A stretch of DNA of 16,269 bases from an uncultured Treponema sp. GTDB lineage: Bacteria > Spirochaetota > Spirochaetia > Treponematales > Treponemataceae. Positions 15,175 through 16,269 of this stretch are shown one piece after another. Below the pieces are notes generated by a model that saw only the letters and a list, made by a program, of their open reading frames with translations, was not told the origin of the DNA and made no database searches. The DNA is taken from the NCBI GenBank assembly GCA_947167745.1, contig CAMVJE010000029.1, positions 1-16,269 on the forward strand. The letters are read 5' to 3'. Numbering within the stretch: position 1 is the first letter of the stretch; every line of letters starts with the position of its first letter. The position numbers and the translations under genes are program-made.

Positions 15175-15930
15175 ATGACAGAATTCAAACAATGGTATGA
15201 TGAGGACGGAATCACCTTTCACTCTGAGCACAAGGTCCAGTTCTCACAAAGCAATTCCATGAAGAAGATGAGCTTTTACGAGCTTTTAAAAGTGACCAGC
15301 GACATGGCCGTTGAAGATTATGCCCAGAAAGGCATGGACAGGGACACCCTCACAAAAAACGGATATGCCTGCCTTGTCTCCAGGGTAGCCTTCCGCTTTC
15401 ACCGTCTTCCGAGAGAAAACGAGAACTATGTCTTCACGACCTATGAAGAAAAGGCCGAGGCCCTGCAGCTCGTTCGTGCCTATGAATTCACCACGCCAAA
15501 AGGTGAGCCGCTGATTACGGGATTGAGTTCATGGCTTTTGGTTGACCCGGTAGCTCACAGAATCATTCCGACAAAAAAATTTGACTTGCGGCCGCCGGTT
15601 GAGAGCCAGAAAGAGCATGACTGCCTCAAATACGGAAAGATTCAGATTCCAGAAGATTTGGAAAAATGGGATGAATGGAAAATCCGCTATTCTGACATCG
15701 ACGGAAACAATCATGTGAACAATGCCCGCTACGGAGCCTTCGTAGCCAACGCCATTCCCGAAATTTTGCGGGAAAAAGATTTCACGGACTTCCGCCTTAA
15801 CTACGCAAAGGAAGCAAAATTGGGGCAAAAACTTGAAATTTTCGGAAAAGTAAACGAAGAAGAAAAACGCCTCACGATTGTGGGAAAAACAGAAGAAGGC
15901 GTTTCCTTTGAAAGTGAATTGATGTGGTAA
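15175..15930 (+). CDS. Acyl-ACP thioesterase (FatA/FatB-type)
   Basis: A 251-residue double hot-dog thioesterase that hydrolyses acyl-ACP to free fatty acid and ends chain elongation. The C-terminal hot dog has SDIDGNNHVNNARYGAFV, which lines up with the D-x-N-x-H catalytic motif of plant FatA/FatB (Asp176, Asn178, His180). The N-terminal hot dog contains MSFYELLKVTSDMAVEDYA and the strand that ends WLLVDPVAHRIIPT. Length fits the bacterial form. AGAGGAAAAA precedes the ATG, giving a good Shine-Dalgarno sequence. The gap after the SpoIIE-type gene is 11 bases, so the two are probably co-transcribed; no functional link is obvious. The gene is richer in G+C than its neighbour. A terminator cluster follows. 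Confidence 0.92.
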   Translation: MTEFKQWYDEDGITFHSEHKVQFSQSNSMKKMSFYELLKVTSDMAVEDYAQKGMDRDTLTKNGYACLVSRVAFRFHRLPRENENYVFTTYEEKAEALQLVRAYEFTTPKGEPLITGLSSWLLVDPVAHRIIPTKKFDLRPPVESQKEHDCLKYGKIQIPEDLEKWDEWKIRYSDIDGNNHVNNARYGAFVANAIPEILREKDFTDFRLNYAKEAKLGQKLEIFGKVNEEEKRLTIVGKTEEGVSFESELMW

Positions 15931-15945
15931 AAAAGTAAAGGAAAC

Positions 15946-16010
15946 CACAGATGTCACAGATTACACAGATGTGACAAAAAACTCACAGAGGGCACAGAGC
16001 ACACAGAGAC
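15946..16010. repeat. CACAGA-type 9-bp tandem repeats (2 x 3 units)
   Basis: Three exact-length units, CACAGATGT, CACAGATTA and CACAGATGT (15946-15972), are followed by an 11-bp spacer and three more, CACAGAGGG, CACAGAGCA and CACAGAGAC (15984-16010). All six units are nine bases long and share CACAGA. No gene lies in this stretch. Similar CACAGAG strings recur in intergenic regions of many unrelated bacteria (recalled, not checked). Confidence 0.85.
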
Positions 16011-16019
16011 TTTTATAAA

Positions 16020-16066
16020 AAAACACCCCAGTCTTGTCTGTTTCAGAAAGGTGACCGAGGTGTTTT
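16020..16066. terminator. Imperfect hairpin AAAACACC...GGTGTTTT, possible bidirectional terminator
   Basis: AAAACACC (16020-16027) pairs with GGTGTTTT (16059-16066), extended inward by GTC/GAC with mismatches around a long loop. A T-tract is present at the 3' side on both strands (TTTTA on plus, seven Ts on minus). It is the first terminator candidate after the thioesterase gene. Confidence 0.5.
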
Positions 16067-16075
16067 ATCGGAAAT

Positions 16076-16099
16076 AAAAAGCCCCGCACGGAGGCGGGG
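16076..16099 (-). terminator. Rho-independent terminator oriented with efp
   Basis: On the minus strand CCCCGC-CTCCGT-GCGGGG is followed by CTTTTTATTT, a strong G+C stem and T-tract. On the plus strand no T-run follows the stem, so it works in the efp direction. It shares the six-base loop with the hairpin at 16146-16171. Confidence 0.75.
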
Positions 16100-16111
16100 G
16101 ATATGTAAGGA

Positions 16112-16136
16112 GAGAATTTTCAGCATGAAAATTCTC
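16112..16136. other. Perfect 11-bp A+T-rich inverted repeat between two terminators
   Basis: GAGAATTTTCA-GCA-TGAAAATTCTC has a perfect 11-bp stem and a three-base loop. No T-tract follows on either strand, so it is not a standard terminator. It may be an RNA-stabilising 3' hairpin or a protein-binding site. Confidence 0.6.
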
Positions 16137-16145
16137 GTACGAATC

Positions 16146-16172
16146 AAAAAATCCACGGAGGGATTTTTTTTT
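16146..16172. terminator. Terminator hairpin immediately after efp
   Basis: AAAAATCC-ACGGAG-GGATTTTT (plus strand) forms an 8-bp stem with long T-tracts on both strands, three bases beyond the efp stop codon. It probably acts for efp on the minus strand and could stop opposing transcription too. Confidence 0.65.
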
Positions 16173-16174
16173 CG

Positions 16175-16269
16175 CTAGTCCTTAGCCCGCTCTACGAATG
16201 AGCCGTCGCGGGTGTCGATTACGATGCGGTCATCTGTGTTACAGAACAATGGAACTTTAACTTCCATAC
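16175..16269 (-). CDS. efp: Elongation factor P, C-terminal end (partial)
   Basis: The last 31 codons of a minus-strand gene that runs off the right edge. The peptide reads MEVKVPLFCNTD, DRIVIDTRDG, SFVERAKD and then stop, which matches the end of EF-P domain III (the 'VPLFI..GD.IKVDTR.G.Y.ER' pattern). EF-P binds the ribosomal E site and helps form bonds between prolines. The modification loop with the target Arg32 lies outside the window, but the presence of earP nearby predicts an Arg there. Internal Met codons are not evidence of a start. Terminator hairpins follow directly. Confidence 0.88.
   Translation of the reverse strand, partial: MEVKVPLFCNTDDRIVIDTRDGSFVERAKD

Noticed and set aside
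15946..16010. Possible CRISPR array
   Set aside because: Units are nine bases with no unique spacers of regular length, and no cas genes are nearby.
16125..16178. Short 17-codon frame (MKILVRIKKSTEGFFFR) with AAGGAG upstream
   Set aside because: It runs through two hairpins and a T-tract, the Shine-Dalgarno spacing is too long, and it overlaps the efp stop; best explained as terminator sequence.

Overview
The window looks like chromosomal DNA from a spirochaete, most probably a host-associated or gut/rumen Treponema. This is inferred from gene content: an archaeal-type UMP kinase, the EarP/EF-P pair, a lipoprotein with a 7TM-SpoIIE layout, PEGA and IPT envelope proteins, and A+T-rich intergenic DNA with short, often SD-less leaders. 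I could not run a database search, so the genus is a judgement from recognised families.

Layout, left to right. (1) 1-1121: 3' part of cysS, followed by about 130 bp of G+C-rich, highly structured intergenic DNA that looks like a dispersed repeat. (2) 1319-5078, plus strand: a compact operon with an ECF sigma factor, its overlapping membrane anti-sigma factor, a membrane-anchored IPT/TIG protein with a transglutaminase-like domain whose catalytic Cys is replaced by Ala, and UMP kinase. (3) 5068-5661, minus strand: a glucosaminidase-family lipoprotein whose 3' end overlaps pyrH. (4) 5750-11549, plus strand: radC, a PEGA-domain secreted protein, a membrane-anchored HtrA/DegS-type protease, a class 3 lipase with a probable C-terminal outer-membrane beta-barrel, and earP. 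These genes overlap or are separated by only a few bases. (5) 11579-11941: a small exported protein of unknown function, convergent with an AEC-family permease (11944-12951, minus). (6) 13064-15930, plus strand: a 7TM lipoprotein with a SpoIIE-type PP2C phosphatase domain, then an acyl-ACP thioesterase. (7) 15931-16174: CACAGA-type tandem repeats and a cluster of terminator hairpins, then the 3' end of efp (elongation factor P) on the minus strand.

How the genes fit together. The sigma operon is probably an envelope-sensing unit. Its anti-sigma factor spans the membrane, and the third gene encodes an extracytoplasmic protein that could bind rather than cleave its ligand. The PEGA-HtrA-lipase block is a translationally coupled envelope module. 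EarP is the arginine rhamnosyltransferase that acts on EF-P, and efp lies about 4.6 kb away on the other strand, so the modification enzyme and its only known substrate are near neighbours.

The most notable features are: the putative lipase-barrel fusion; a heptanucleotide tandem repeat inside earP that could switch the gene by frameshift; the apparently dead transglutaminase in an ECF operon; and several genes whose -10 hexamer lies 5-7 bases before the start codon with no Shine-Dalgarno sequence, the geometry of leaderless mRNAs.
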